Notes: generated by a model not told the origin, from the letters alone. Positions 25,778 to 34,342 are shown, counted from the first letter of the stretch. The stretch: DNA of 64,000 nucleotides from Suipraeoptans intestinalis (GCF_009696485.1 NZ_VULY01000018.1:941001-1005000), one strand, 5' to 3'. Numbers and translations are program-made.

Positions 25778-27681
25778 TCTCCCACCTCTGTTTTCGTTCC
25801 TATTCTGTAGATCTGTTGGTAAAAGTCCACGGTTACTTCTGTTCCGTCTGCAAATTCCGTTTTCTGGATCCCCGGATCCTTGTTCACCATCGTGTGCCTT
25901 ACCATTTCACATTTTGCAATTTTTTGGTGCAGCCTTGAAACAGCCTTACATCTTTCGATTTTTTCTTCCAGGCTGAGCCGGATTCCCTCGTCAAATGCAC
26001 CATCCACATTCGGGTAAGCCCCGTCCCTGCAAAGATACGGCGCTCCTCCGTTTAAGAGCGCATAGAGCATATAGTCTTCCGTCTCACTGACTTTTTCCAT
26101 CATCCACGGCACGATCAGACAGTCGTGATAAACCAGACTGAACAGGGGCACCGGAATCCCGTACCTGGGACTTCCCGGCTGACGGAGCATAAAATCATAA
26201 GGAGCATAATGACTGAATACCATGCTGGGTACACACCAGTCGCTTACTTCTTCGGAGCTTGGAAGGATCCCTTTTGACATCAGATAGTCAAAGCAGCGGT
26301 TTCTTTCCTCCTGACAGTCTTTTCTGGTCATCCTGTGGCGGGGATTGTTACATTCATCTCCCTCATTGCAGGTGAACACATCCAGATACGCACAGTCCAA
26401 CTGGATCCCCTGCTCTTCCAGCGCCGTGAAATTTCTTCTGACATAATAGGGCGCCTGCGTTCCGCACAGGTAAGACTGCGGTCCGCCTGCCCATCTCTGA
26501 TGTGTCGGGATGCTGCCGTCTACCAGACGACAGGCGTACTCTTCCTCAAAGCTGGCTGCCGATCTGTAATAATCCCTATATTGATCGTGAATCCCAAACA
26601 GATCGCCACACCGGTGCATGGTATCTGCCAGCTCTTTCATTCCTTCCCGGCCTCCGGCTTCTTTACATGGGGGCATATAGTCGGGATGATTGTTGTCGTA
26701 CCCCGGCTCTGCCCATCCATCCAGATGCAGATACAGCTTTCCCGCGCCTTTTTGATGCAGGTCAGCGATCTCTTTTGCCCTTGTGGCAAATCCGGTCAGC
26801 CAGTTATTTTTATCCGGATGCTTTGCATCGTAAAAATCTGACTGTGGCTGCACATAGGTCTTAATTCCCTTGTGCAAAAAACTGCAGCCGATCAGCTCAT
26901 CCACCCGCTGTACTCTGGCAGCCTTTTCTGCTAGCGTGCAAAGCCTTCCGTCTTCCTTTACATACCTTCTGTAAATTTTGCAGGCAGTATTGTAGTCTCC
27001 TTCTTCTATCAGGGTATACCGGGTTATACGCCTGTACTCCATCTTTCCCAGGCTGGGCTCAAACCAGATCCCCACCTGCGTATACGGTCCTTGTTCAGGG
27101 TGCTTCACTCCATACCCTGCGTTCCACGGAGTCGTACAGATCGCCACATAGCCTTCTTCTCCTCTAAACTGTGCGAACCACGGCATATATCCGCCGGCTG
27201 TTCCAAAACGTCCTTCAAACGGAATCTCATCCAGCTTTGTTTCCCATGTGTTTGGGATCAATACTCCCTGCTGCATATTCAGTACCGTATACCAGTCAGG
27301 GCTTGCTTTCTCAAAGGCCATATGTCCGGGCCAGTATACCCGCCGGATCTGCATCCCTTCTTCGCACAGAGGGATCCATTCAAAAAATACGTCTCCTGTA
27401 CAGGCTTCTATCCAGACAAGGGTTTCAAATTCATAGGAACAGCTCTTTCCATCGCTCTCAAATCCTCCAAAGTGGCTACGGATCCCTGCCCCTACTCCAT
27501 TTTCCACAATTTCATGCCGGATAGTTGTTGCATCTGTGAATTTCCACGTGTTCTCTTCACTTTCCATCCGGGGAACATATCCTTGGTCCCATTTCCAACA
27601 GGCTTCCCCCCTTAAAAGTGTAACGTTCAAGGTTGTCTCCTCTATCCTGATTTCTGTTTCATTCTTTTTTACGCTTAGCAT
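25762..27681 (-). CDS. GH129-like (DUF5696-type) intracellular alpha-N-acetylgalactosaminidase candidate
   Basis: A 639-residue protein without signal peptide or membrane segment, so cytoplasmic. An N-terminal beta-sandwich (to about residue 240) is followed by a barrel with LYLHLDGW (Asp321), GIHDQYRDYY, LDCAYLDVF (Asp434) and SSEEVSDW (Glu477/478). An Asp on a YLDVF strand and a Glu on the next strand is the nucleophile/acid arrangement of retaining GH129/GH101-related enzymes, and length and positions fit the bifidobacterial GH129 enzyme NagBb, which removes GalNAc from Ser/Thr (established knowledge). It heads the importer operon and has AAGGGG before the ATG. An alternative is another DUF5696 member with a different alpha-glycoside substrate. 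Confidence 0.65.
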   Translation of the reverse strand: MLSVKKNETEIRIEETTLNVTLLRGEACWKWDQGYVPRMESEENTWKFTDATTIRHEIVENGVGAGIRSHFGGFESDGKSCSYEFETLVWIEACTGDVFFEWIPLCEEGMQIRRVYWPGHMAFEKASPDWYTVLNMQQGVLIPNTWETKLDEIPFEGRFGTAGGYMPWFAQFRGEEGYVAICTTPWNAGYGVKHPEQGPYTQVGIWFEPSLGKMEYRRITRYTLIEEGDYNTACKIYRRYVKEDGRLCTLAEKAARVQRVDELIGCSFLHKGIKTYVQPQSDFYDAKHPDKNNWLTGFATRAKEIADLHQKGAGKLYLHLDGWAEPGYDNNHPDYMPPCKEAGGREGMKELADTMHRCGDLFGIHDQYRDYYRSAASFEEEYACRLVDGSIPTHQRWAGGPQSYLCGTQAPYYVRRNFTALEEQGIQLDCAYLDVFTCNEGDECNNPRHRMTRKDCQEERNRCFDYLMSKGILPSSEEVSDWCVPSMVFSHYAPYDFMLRQPGSPRYGIPVPLFSLVYHDCLIVPWMMEKVSETEDYMLYALLNGGAPYLCRDGAYPNVDGAFDEGIRLSLEEKIERCKAVSRLHQKIAKCEMVRHTMVNKDPGIQKTEFADGTEVTVDFYQQIYRIGTKTEVGEWKKV

Positions 27682-27698
27682 GATATCCCCTTCATTTC

Positions 27699-27716
27699 AT
27701 TGGTAAAATCACCAAT
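27699..27716. promoter_or_regulatory. Inverted repeat in the GH129 leader
   Basis: ATTGGT and ACCAAT are separated by six bases, between the GH129 start codon and its TATAAT at about 27742-27750. It could be an operator or a short RNA hairpin near the ribosome site. Confidence 0.4.
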
Positions 27717-27831
27717 TTTCTGTCAGCTTTTTACACATTATATTATAACTTGCACATAATTGTTTGATATTTCGTCCTTGCTTCTTGTCTAATTATCCAC
27801 ACCCTATTACAATATTGTCAGGAGGGCTTTT

Positions 27832-28761
27832 ATGAGCTATGTAAAAACAGTACTGGAACATTCCATTGTTATCGATTCTATTATTACCATCCATTATTTC
27901 GAATACATGAAAAATTTTGAATTCCGCGGAGAAGCTCATGATTTTTGGGAATTTCTGTATGTGGACAAGGGAACCGTTGCCGTCTGCGCCGACCGTACCT
28001 GGGTCACACTCCATACCGGTGATATCATTTTTCACCAGCCTGACGAATTTCATGCGATCAAATCTATCGGAAAAGATTCTCCCAACCTGGTGGCAGTTTC
28101 CTTTACTTCCGCTTCTTCTGCCATGGATTTTTTTATTCACAAAACCTTTACCCTCAGCAGAGAGGAACGCTCTCTGATCTCCGGCATGATCGCTGAAGCC
28201 AGACAAACTTTGTCTACTCCCTTACATATTCCGTCCATCGAGCAGATACAGATAAAGGAATGTACCCCCTTTGGCTCCCAGCAGATGATCCTTCTTCACC
28301 TGGAGCTGTTTCTGATCACGCTGGTGCGGGAACACCAGGATGAGCACCAAGCCTCCCGCCCTGTCCACAGATTTTCTCCGGTACAGGAATCTGCTGAGCA
28401 GGAACGTCTTTCTGAAATTTTAAAATACATGGAATATCATATTTGTGAGCATCTCCATGTTTCCGACATCTGCAATACCTTTTCCATTTCCCGATCCGCC
28501 CTTCAGTCTCTGTTCCACAAACAGCTCCACTGCGGTGTGATCGACCACTTTAACAAAATGAAGATCCAGCGGGCAAAGGATATTATCCGGGACGGTACCA
28601 TGACCATGACGGAGCTGGCCTATTTCCTTTCGTACGGCTCTCTTGCGTATTTCTCCAGGCAGTTTCGCATCTCTACCGGAATGTCCCCTTCCGCCTATGC
28701 TTCTTCTGTCAAGGGCATCAGCGATGGACTTCGAAAAGTCGATGACGACGCAACTCCCTAG
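27832..28761 (+). CDS. AraC-family regulator with cupin sensor (GH129 locus)
   Basis: A 309-residue paralogue of the regulator at 12172, sharing IHYFEYM, GEAHDFWEF, VDKG and the C-terminal YFSRQF-(8)-SPSAYASS pattern. The N-terminal cupin should sense a sugar; the C-terminal double helix-turn-helix binds DNA. It is divergent from the GH129 operon and is its likely activator, since the operon promoter has a good TATAAT but no recognisable -35. The ribosome site is CAGGAGG. Paralogy with the GNB/LNB regulator suggests related inducers. Confidence 0.9.
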   Translation: MSYVKTVLEHSIVIDSIITIHYFEYMKNFEFRGEAHDFWEFLYVDKGTVAVCADRTWVTLHTGDIIFHQPDEFHAIKSIGKDSPNLVAVSFTSASSAMDFFIHKTFTLSREERSLISGMIAEARQTLSTPLHIPSIEQIQIKECTPFGSQQMILLHLELFLITLVREHQDEHQASRPVHRFSPVQESAEQERLSEILKYMEYHICEHLHVSDICNTFSISRSALQSLFHKQLHCGVIDHFNKMKIQRAKDIIRDGTMTMTELAYFLSYGSLAYFSRQFRISTGMSPSAYASSVKGISDGLRKVDDDATP

Positions 28762-28797
28762 CTTCGGAAGCCTGCCTGCTTCTTCCGGCATTCCATT

Positions 28798-30186
28798 TTA
28801 CAAAAAGGACGCCTCCAAAAATGCTTTGTAGCATCTGACGGCTTCATAAATATCCGCTTTGCTTGTCGTTTCCCAGGGGGCATGCATACTTAATACCGCT
28901 ACTCCACTGTCGATCACTTCCATTCCATACACAGACATCAGATACGCAATCGTACCTCCGCCGCCTACATCCACTCTCCCCAGCTCTGCCGTTTGAAAAC
29001 GTACTGAGGCCTTTTCCATAATCCCGCGAATCTGTGCAATATACTCCGGGTTGGCATCATTGGATCCACTCTTGCCTCCCGCTCCAGTATACTTGTTGAA
29101 GACAGGTCCCTCTCCTAAAAACGCTGCGTTTTTCTTTTCAAAGGCGTCCTCATACATAGGATCGTATCCGGCGCTTACATCAGATGAAAGCATTTTTGAA
29201 TTTGCAAGGGTCCTTCGAAGCAGCAGATCGCTGTAGTTTTCTCCCTCACGCAGCAGCAGATATTCCGCCACCGCATTTTCAAAAAACCGTGATGTCATTC
29301 CACTGGCTCCCACACTCCCGATCTCCTCTTTATCAACGAGAAGGCAGCAGTTGGTTCTTGTAATCTCCTGCGCCTCCAGCATGGCAAACAGGGAAGAAAA
29401 TGCACACACCCTGTCATCCTGTCCATATGCCAGGATCATGCTCTGATCCAGCCCGCACTCCCGCGCTTTTCCTGCCGGTACGATCTCAAATTCGGCAGAC
29501 AGAAAATCTTCCTCTTCCATGCCGTATCTGTCCCGCAAAAGCTTCAGGATCCCCTGGCTTACCGGATGCTCCCCTTCCTCCTGTGCGCGGTTTCCGATCA
29601 GAAGATCCATTTGTTCCCCATCCACAAACTTGTCTGCGCTCTGCTCCCGTCTTTTCTTGTCCAAATGTGGAAGCAAGTCTGTGATAACCAGAACCGGATC
29701 TGTTTCTTCTTCCCCCACACATATCTCTATCTTTTCTCCGGATGTTTTGACGACTACCCCGTGTATGGCCAGCGGCAGAGCCAGCCACTGATATTTTTTC
29801 ACCCCGCCGTAATAGTGCGTGTCCAAATAGGCAAGTCCTTCTGTTTCATGCAGTGGATTCTGTTTGATATCAATCCGAGGAGAATCAATGTGCGCACCCA
29901 GGATATTCATTCCCTGCTCTATGGGCGCCGCCCCTGCGTGGAATAAGACAAGCGCCTTTCCCATATAATCCAGATAGGCTTTATCTCCCGGCCGCAGTTG
30001 CTTTCCGGTTCCTATTAGCTCTTTCATATCCTGATAGCCTTCTTTTTTTGCCAGTCTGATTGCTGTTTTTACGCATTCTCGTTCTGTTTTCCCTTCATCC
30101 AGACAATGCCGGTAATTCTCCGCTGTCTTTTCCAGTTCTTCTAACTGACTGTTTGTGTAAGTCTGCCAAAGATTCTTTCGTTCCAT
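28798..30186 (-). CDS. M18-family aminopeptidase
   Basis: A 462-residue cytoplasmic zinc aminopeptidase. Metal ligands are visible in NILGAHIDSPR (His, Asp), LVDKEEIGSVG (Glu-Glu), SSDVSAGYDP and the C-terminal SMHAPWE (His). M18 enzymes such as ApeA/ApeB remove N-terminal residues, often acidic or neutral, and form large dodecamers. It is monocistronic and convergent with the AraC gene. A role in trimming imported glycopeptides from the neighbouring locus is possible but unproven. Confidence 0.92.
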   Translation of the reverse strand: MERKNLWQTYTNSQLEELEKTAENYRHCLDEGKTERECVKTAIRLAKKEGYQDMKELIGTGKQLRPGDKAYLDYMGKALVLFHAGAAPIEQGMNILGAHIDSPRIDIKQNPLHETEGLAYLDTHYYGGVKKYQWLALPLAIHGVVVKTSGEKIEICVGEEETDPVLVITDLLPHLDKKRREQSADKFVDGEQMDLLIGNRAQEEGEHPVSQGILKLLRDRYGMEEEDFLSAEFEIVPAGKARECGLDQSMILAYGQDDRVCAFSSLFAMLEAQEITRTNCCLLVDKEEIGSVGASGMTSRFFENAVAEYLLLREGENYSDLLLRRTLANSKMLSSDVSAGYDPMYEDAFEKKNAAFLGEGPVFNKYTGAGGKSGSNDANPEYIAQIRGIMEKASVRFQTAELGRVDVGGGGTIAYLMSVYGMEVIDSGVAVLSMHAPWETTSKADIYEAVRCYKAFLEASFL

Positions 30187-30388
30187 CTTATTCCCTCTCT
30201 TTTCTTATATTTTTTGTTTCCCGAATTAGGTATCTGCCTCTATTATAGGGCAACCTTTTTTCAGACGACTCTCTGGATTATCCTGCCGAATTGCACAATC
30301 GTCCTGATCCTCCCTTTCTTGTACCACTCCTCTCCCTTTCGGAACAGATGCTCCGTAATTCCTGCCGATAGCTCCTCTCACCAGGGGA

Positions 30389-30417
30389 TATACAAACGTC
30401 CCGGCCGGTGTTATAAT
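30389..30417 (+). promoter_or_regulatory. Promoter of the leader-mgtE transcription unit
   Basis: TATACA, 17 bases, TATAAT. Transcription would begin near 30424, only about a dozen bases before the leader ORF's GGAGG site. Confidence 0.7.
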
Positions 30418-30449
30418 AAACGGGATATCTATAAAAGGAGGCGAAATGT

Positions 30450-30536
30450 ATGGACAGTTGTGATAGTCGAAGTATGTATGACGATGAAAAAGACCTGCCT
30501 TCCGTTCCAAGTGTCCGCAGCGGCGCCCTTTTGTAA
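30450..30536 (+). CDS. Putative 28-residue regulatory leader peptide of mgtE
   Basis: A short ORF with AAAGGAGG 8 bases upstream, starting MDSCDS and containing the acidic/proline segment MYDDEKDLPSVPS, then ending in RSGALL. Acidic and interspersed proline residues early in a peptide are what destabilises ribosomes at low magnesium in the enterobacterial mgtL-type leaders (established knowledge). An overlapping ATG four bases earlier would give only MYGQL, so the 28-residue frame is preferred on spacing. It lies between a strong promoter and an attenuator-like hairpin ahead of mgtE. The regulatory role is inference. Confidence 0.6.
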   Translation: MDSCDSRSMYDDEKDLPSVPSVRSGALL

Positions 30537-30555
30537 CGAAATTCCAGGCCTTTTT

Positions 30556-30609
30556 CCATCGTCCTTGAAACCGCACCGATGTGTGCCGCGTTTATGCGAT
30601 GGATTTTTT
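30556..30609 (+). terminator. Attenuator-like terminator in the mgtE leader
   Basis: CCATCG pairs with CGATGG, with an inner AAACCGC/GCGTTT stem (one bulge), followed by ATTTTTTA. It sits just after the leader ORF stop and 31 bases before mgtE. GCGGC inside the end of the leader ORF can pair with GCCGC in the hairpin, offering a competing fold. Confidence 0.6.
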
Positions 30610-30640
30610 ATGCCCTTTTTTAAGGAGAATGGAGGCTGTT

Positions 30641-32035
30641 ATGGAAAAAGAAAGACGAGAAGAAATTGTAGTTCGCAGCGAAATTTTGGCTATTATAAGA
30701 GGACGGCTGTCAGATCGGGACCTGGCCGAAAAGCTGCATGATTACCACGAACATGATATTGCGCAAAGCCTGGACGAATTAACAAAGGAAGAGCGTATCC
30801 GCCTGTATCACATTCTTGGGCCCGAATGGATATCCGGGATCGTTTCTTTTATGGACGATCCTGCCGAATATGTTGCAGAGCTTGAAATCCCTCAGCTTGC
30901 CGCCGTCATCAACAAAATGGATTCTGACGATGCCGCCGATCTGCTGCGGCTCCTGGATGAGGACACAAAAAGCAGGCTGCGTCCCATCCTGACGGAAGAT
31001 GTAAAGGCCGACATCAAACTGATCCATTCGTATGAGGAAGATGAGATCGGCAGTCTGATCACAAATAATTATATCTGCATCAAAAACACCTTAACCGTTC
31101 GCCAGGCCATGCACGAGCTGGTAAAGCAGGCAGGGGAGCATGACAATATTTCCACCATTTATGTCGTCGATGAAAAAAACACCTTCAGCGGAGCTATCGA
31201 TCTGAAGGACCTGATCATCGCCAGAGAGCACGACCATCTGGATTCTCTGATCAGCTATTCTTATCCGTATCTGCCCGACCACGCAAAGATCTCTGACAGC
31301 ATCGAGCGTATTAAAAATTACGCAGAAGCTTCTCTTCCTGTCCTAAACGCAAAAAAAGAGATCATCGGAATCCTGACTGCCCAGGAAGTGATTGAAGCAG
31401 TAGACGATGAACTGGGAGAGGATTATGCAAAGTTTGCCGGTCTGACCGCCGAGGAGGACCTTCGGGAAACCACCGGGATCAGTATGCGGAAACGGCTTCC
31501 CTGGCTGATTATCCTTTTGTTTCTCGGTATGATCGTATCTTCTGTCGTCGGTGCTTTTGAAGCTGTCGTGGCTGTTTTGCCCATTGTCATCTGTTTTCAA
31601 TCGCTGATCCTGGATATGGCCGGGAATGTGGGAACACAGTCCCTGGCGGTAACGATTCGTGTTCTGATGGACGAAGATCTCAGTGCCAGAGATAAGGGGA
31701 TTCTGGTTTGGAAGGAAATGAAGGTGGGATTTTGCAACGGACTGCTTCTGGGAGGCCTGTCCTTCCTTTTCCTGGGACTGTACATTGATTTTTTCAAAGG
31801 CTATTCCCTGCTTTCCGCGTTTTTAATCTCCGGCTGCGTAGGCACTTCCCTGCTGCTGGCCATGGTCATTTCCAGTCTGGTAGGGACTCTGATCCCTTTG
31901 TTCTTTCATAAAGTCAAAGTGGATCCGGCGGTTGCATCCGGCCCTCTAATCACCACCATCAACGATCTGGTGGCAGTGGTCGCCTACTATGGTCTGACTT
32001 GGATCTTTCTGATCCAGATGCTTCACGTCGCCTAG
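30641..32035 (+). CDS. mgtE: Magnesium transporter MgtE
   Basis: A 464-residue magnesium channel/transporter. The N-terminal superhelical MgtE domain (about residues 20-130; MDSDDAADLLRLL) and two CBS domains (about 130-260; ISTIYVVDEKN, SLPVLNAKKEIIGILTAQEV in pieces) sense cytosolic magnesium; the C-terminal part has five membrane helices with RLPWLIILLFLGMIVS and DMAGNVGTQSLAVTIR, the pore signature. The start at 30641 has GGAGGC 5 bases upstream; an in-frame upstream extension lacks conservation. No M-box riboswitch is seen upstream. The leader peptide and attenuator suggest a different magnesium control. Confidence 0.95.
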   Translation: MEKERREEIVVRSEILAIIRGRLSDRDLAEKLHDYHEHDIAQSLDELTKEERIRLYHILGPEWISGIVSFMDDPAEYVAELEIPQLAAVINKMDSDDAADLLRLLDEDTKSRLRPILTEDVKADIKLIHSYEEDEIGSLITNNYICIKNTLTVRQAMHELVKQAGEHDNISTIYVVDEKNTFSGAIDLKDLIIAREHDHLDSLISYSYPYLPDHAKISDSIERIKNYAEASLPVLNAKKEIIGILTAQEVIEAVDDELGEDYAKFAGLTAEEDLRETTGISMRKRLPWLIILLFLGMIVSSVVGAFEAVVAVLPIVICFQSLILDMAGNVGTQSLAVTIRVLMDEDLSARDKGILVWKEMKVGFCNGLLLGGLSFLFLGLYIDFFKGYSLLSAFLISGCVGTSLLLAMVISSLVGTLIPLFFHKVKVDPAVASGPLITTINDLVAVVAYYGLTWIFLIQMLHVA

Positions 32036-32054
32036 TCCTCTGCCTTTGTCCTGC

Positions 32055-32106
32055 GCATACAAAAAAGACGATGAGGCCGCTTCGTCTCATCGTCTTTTTT
32101 GTATGC
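32055..32106. terminator. Perfect 21-bp stem terminator after mgtE
   Basis: The arms start GCATACAAAAAAGACG and are a perfect 21-base inverted repeat around a 10-base loop. U-tracts exist on both strands, so it can end mgtE and the tRNA-Glu-Cys unit. Confidence 0.9.
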
Positions 32107-32151
32107 CTGCTGCAGACCGCCGTGACGGTTTCCTTACAGCCTCTTTGTAAA

Positions 32152-32223
32152 AGGCGCAGACCGGATTTGAACCGGTGAATCAGGGTGTTGCAGACCCATG
32201 CCTTACCACTTGGCTACTGCGCC
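32152..32223 (-). tRNA. tRNA-Cys (GCA), second copy
   Basis: The acceptor GGCGCAG pairs with CTGCGCC; the anticodon loop CTGCAAC gives GCA and the T-arm has GTTCAAAT. It is 72 bases with no encoded CCA. The acceptor, anticodon and T stems differ from the copy at 18689. Probably co-transcribed after tRNA-Glu, 11 bases upstream. Confidence 0.95.
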
Positions 32224-32234
32224 ATACATAACAG

Positions 32235-32306
32235 TGACTCCGACGGGAATCGAACCCGTGTTACCGCCGTGAAAGGGCGATGTCTTAACCTCTTGACCAC
32301 GGAGCC
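32235..32306 (-). tRNA. tRNA-Glu (TTC)
   Basis: The acceptor GGCTCCG pairs with CGGAGTC (one G-U pair); the anticodon loop CTTTCAC gives TTC and the T-arm has GTTCGATT. It is 72 bases with no encoded CCA. First gene of a two-tRNA unit. Confidence 0.96.
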
Positions 32307-32337
32307 AGATTTGGTCTCTCAAAATCGACCGAATTTT

Positions 32338-32366
32338 ATCCTACCACACCTTCCACTCTTTTGCAA
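32338..32366 (-). promoter_or_regulatory. Proximal promoter of the tRNA-Glu-Cys unit
   Basis: On the minus strand TTGCAA, 17 bases, TAGGAT, about 30 bases before tRNA-Glu. Confidence 0.65.
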
Positions 32367-32373
32367 GAGTTTT

Positions 32374-32402
32374 TCTTTATTTTCCTAATCTAAAAATGTC
32401 AA
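32374..32402 (-). promoter_or_regulatory. Distal promoter of the tRNA-Glu-Cys unit
   Basis: On the minus strand a perfect TTGACA, 17 bases, TAAAGA. Together with the proximal one it forms a tandem promoter, common for stable RNAs. Confidence 0.55.
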
Positions 32403-32646
32403 GTGCTCATGGGCACTTTCTTTCTGTCTTTCCCAATCTTCATTACGCATTTGTGCATGTTCCCTTTCCTTTCTTTTTTCTAACTACCTTCCCTGCTTTC
32501 TCTAACAAAAATGAAACCGTAAAGCCCTGCCTGAGCCCTACGATTCCATTCTAATAGCCGTTCCTCTATTTTTCTGCGCAGATCTGTCCGATCTCTCTCC
32601 ATTCTCCTGTCTTTCTCTCAGGAAAAGTCTGAATTTCCCCCGAGCG
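32403..32646. other. Intergenic stretch without recognised gene
   Basis: About 240 bases between the tRNA promoters and the APC permease stop. The plus strand is pyrimidine-rich. No ORF with a ribosome site and no strong terminator is seen. Confidence 0.5.
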
Positions 32647-34176
32647 TTACACGGACACAGCCTCCTGTGCAGCTACCGCCTCTGTCTCTTTCGATCTGCG
32701 CCCGGCTTTCGCCAGCCGAATGGCCTCCATGTCTGTTTCACTGTATTCAATTTCGATGTCCGTATGGTGTCCGAATTCACTGCCATACTTTTTCTTATTG
32801 GCAACGTAGAATACCAGACCCAGAAACGCCCAGCCTCCTGCCATGCACCATTCCTGGATCGTCAGCGTACTTCCCGATCCCGGTATCAGATACATCAGCA
32901 CCATGGCTCCTGACATGAGAACAGCCGTATATCCTACAAGCTTGTAATGCTTTACCATATAGGGTCTTGGCATATCCGGAGCCTTTTTTCTCAGGATCAG
33001 GAACGAGGCAGACACCATACAATAAGCCAGGCAGCATCCCAGATTTCCCGCGTCGCAGATCCAAACCAGCATCTGCCTGCCTGCCAGCGGCGCAAACATG
33101 GAGATGATCCCGATCAGCAGCAATGCATTTACCGGCGTTTTATATTTGGGGTGCAATTTGGCGAAAGCCTTCGGTATCATATTGGAATCCGCCATAGAGT
33201 ACATGGCTCTGCTTCCGCCTATCATGAAAGAATTCCAGCTGGTAATGATCCCGCACAGGCCTCCGATGATCACCACGTTGGAAACCGCCTTTACTCCAAA
33301 AGCTTTTACCATGGCATCTGCCGTTACCAGCCCGCTTCCCGCCATAGAAGCATTGACCTCTGCCGGATCCAGCAGATATCCCACTGCTATGATCACCAAA
33401 GAGTAAAATGCGACTGCCAAAACAATCGATAATATCAGGATTTTCCCTATTTTTTTCAAAGAACCCTGAATCTCTTCCGCCGCCTGGGGGATTACGTCAA
33501 ATCCGATAAAGAAGAACGGCGTCATTACCGCTACATGTAGGATATGGCTGATTACCGATCTGTTTCCACTTCCTGCAAACATCTGTGGCACCAGGTTGCT
33601 CGTATCTCCGCGAACTGCCGATGTGGCGATCAGTACGACCCCTACCGTAAAAATAATCGCAGTCAAGATGGTCTGTACATTGGCCGCCGTTTTTGCCCCC
33701 AGAATGTTGATAAACATCATAACCGCCGCTGTAACAGAGGCCAGCGCCAGCCAGGTGGCATATACATCAAATCCTGCTACCGTATAAAGATACCCTTTCA
33801 GGAAGCCTGGGAAAATATAAGATACGATGGTGGGAAATGCGCAGGCCTCAAAACAAACTACCCCCACATATCCCAGAATGATTCCCCAGGTACAGATGAA
33901 AGAACCGGTGGGTCCCATTGCTTTATAACTAAAAACGTGCTCTCCTCCACACTGTGGAAGTGCCGCCGTCAGTTCCGCATAGGTCAGTCCTACAAAGAAG
34001 ATCATGATCCCTCCAAGGACAAACCCCAGTGCGGCGCCCAAAACGCCTCCTCTGTGGATCCAGTCGCCGGTAGAGATGACCCATCCCCATCCGATCATTG
34101 CTCCAAACGCGATCACCAGGATATCCTTCGATGATAATACCTTGTTAAACTCTGACTTCTTTGTTTGTCCGCTCAT
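32647..34176 (-). CDS. APC-family amino acid permease
   Basis: A 509-residue membrane transporter with about 12 predicted helices. The N-terminus carries the APC unwound-helix pattern (FGAMIGWGWVISTGDW) and the conserved TYAELTAALPQCGGEHVFSY in pieces. The C-terminal cytoplasmic tail is charged (residues about 470-509). The start at 34176 has AGGAGGCG upstream. It is divergent from a GntR/RCK_C regulator of the BusR type whose apparent operator covers the permease promoter. The substrate may be an amino acid, amine or compatible solute; sequence alone does not decide. Confidence 0.88.
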   Translation of the reverse strand: MSGQTKKSEFNKVLSSKDILVIAFGAMIGWGWVISTGDWIHRGGVLGAALGFVLGGIMIFFVGLTYAELTAALPQCGGEHVFSYKAMGPTGSFICTWGIILGYVGVVCFEACAFPTIVSYIFPGFLKGYLYTVAGFDVYATWLALASVTAAVMMFINILGAKTAANVQTILTAIIFTVGVVLIATSAVRGDTSNLVPQMFAGSGNRSVISHILHVAVMTPFFFIGFDVIPQAAEEIQGSLKKIGKILILSIVLAVAFYSLVIIAVGYLLDPAEVNASMAGSGLVTADAMVKAFGVKAVSNVVIIGGLCGIITSWNSFMIGGSRAMYSMADSNMIPKAFAKLHPKYKTPVNALLLIGIISMFAPLAGRQMLVWICDAGNLGCCLAYCMVSASFLILRKKAPDMPRPYMVKHYKLVGYTAVLMSGAMVLMYLIPGSGSTLTIQEWCMAGGWAFLGLVFYVANKKKYGSEFGHHTDIEIEYSETDMEAIRLAKAGRRSKETEAVAAQEAVSV

Positions 34177-34232
34177 ACAAACGCCTCCTATCCTTTCACA
34201 CAATACGATCTTCCCGCCACCGGTCTATGGCT

Positions 34233-34275
34233 AAAAACGGAAGCAGCACCTTTGTTTCCTTCAAGCTGCTGCCCC
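34233..34275 (-). terminator. Terminator-like hairpin in the permease leader
   Basis: On the minus strand GGGGCAGCA pairs with TGCTGCTTCC (two G-U pairs), followed by GTTTTTA, inside the roughly 135-base leader of the permease. It could be an attenuator. No T-box or known riboswitch core was recognised. Confidence 0.4.
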
Positions 34276-34306
34276 TGTTTTTCTATTTTTGCCCTTCTTT
34301 TCGTTT

Positions 34307-34342
34307 AAGTGACAACTTTATTATAACTCCATGTTGTCACTT
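34307..34342. promoter_or_regulatory. Perfect 10-bp inverted repeat, predicted BusR-like operator
   Basis: AAGTGACAAC (34307-34316) and GTTGTCACTT (34333-34342) are separated by 16 bases. The right half lies in the spacer of the permease promoter and the left half just downstream of its -10, so binding would block transcription. GTGAC/GTCAC half-sites are, as I recall, like those bound by BusR. Confidence 0.75.

Noticed and set aside
30187..30640. M-box magnesium riboswitch before mgtE
   Set aside because: I could not find the conserved M-box core or its stems in either strand; the leader ORF plus terminator explains the region better.
34177..34306. T-box riboswitch controlling the amino acid permease
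   Set aside because: The leader is too short and lacks the T-box sequence and stem I features.
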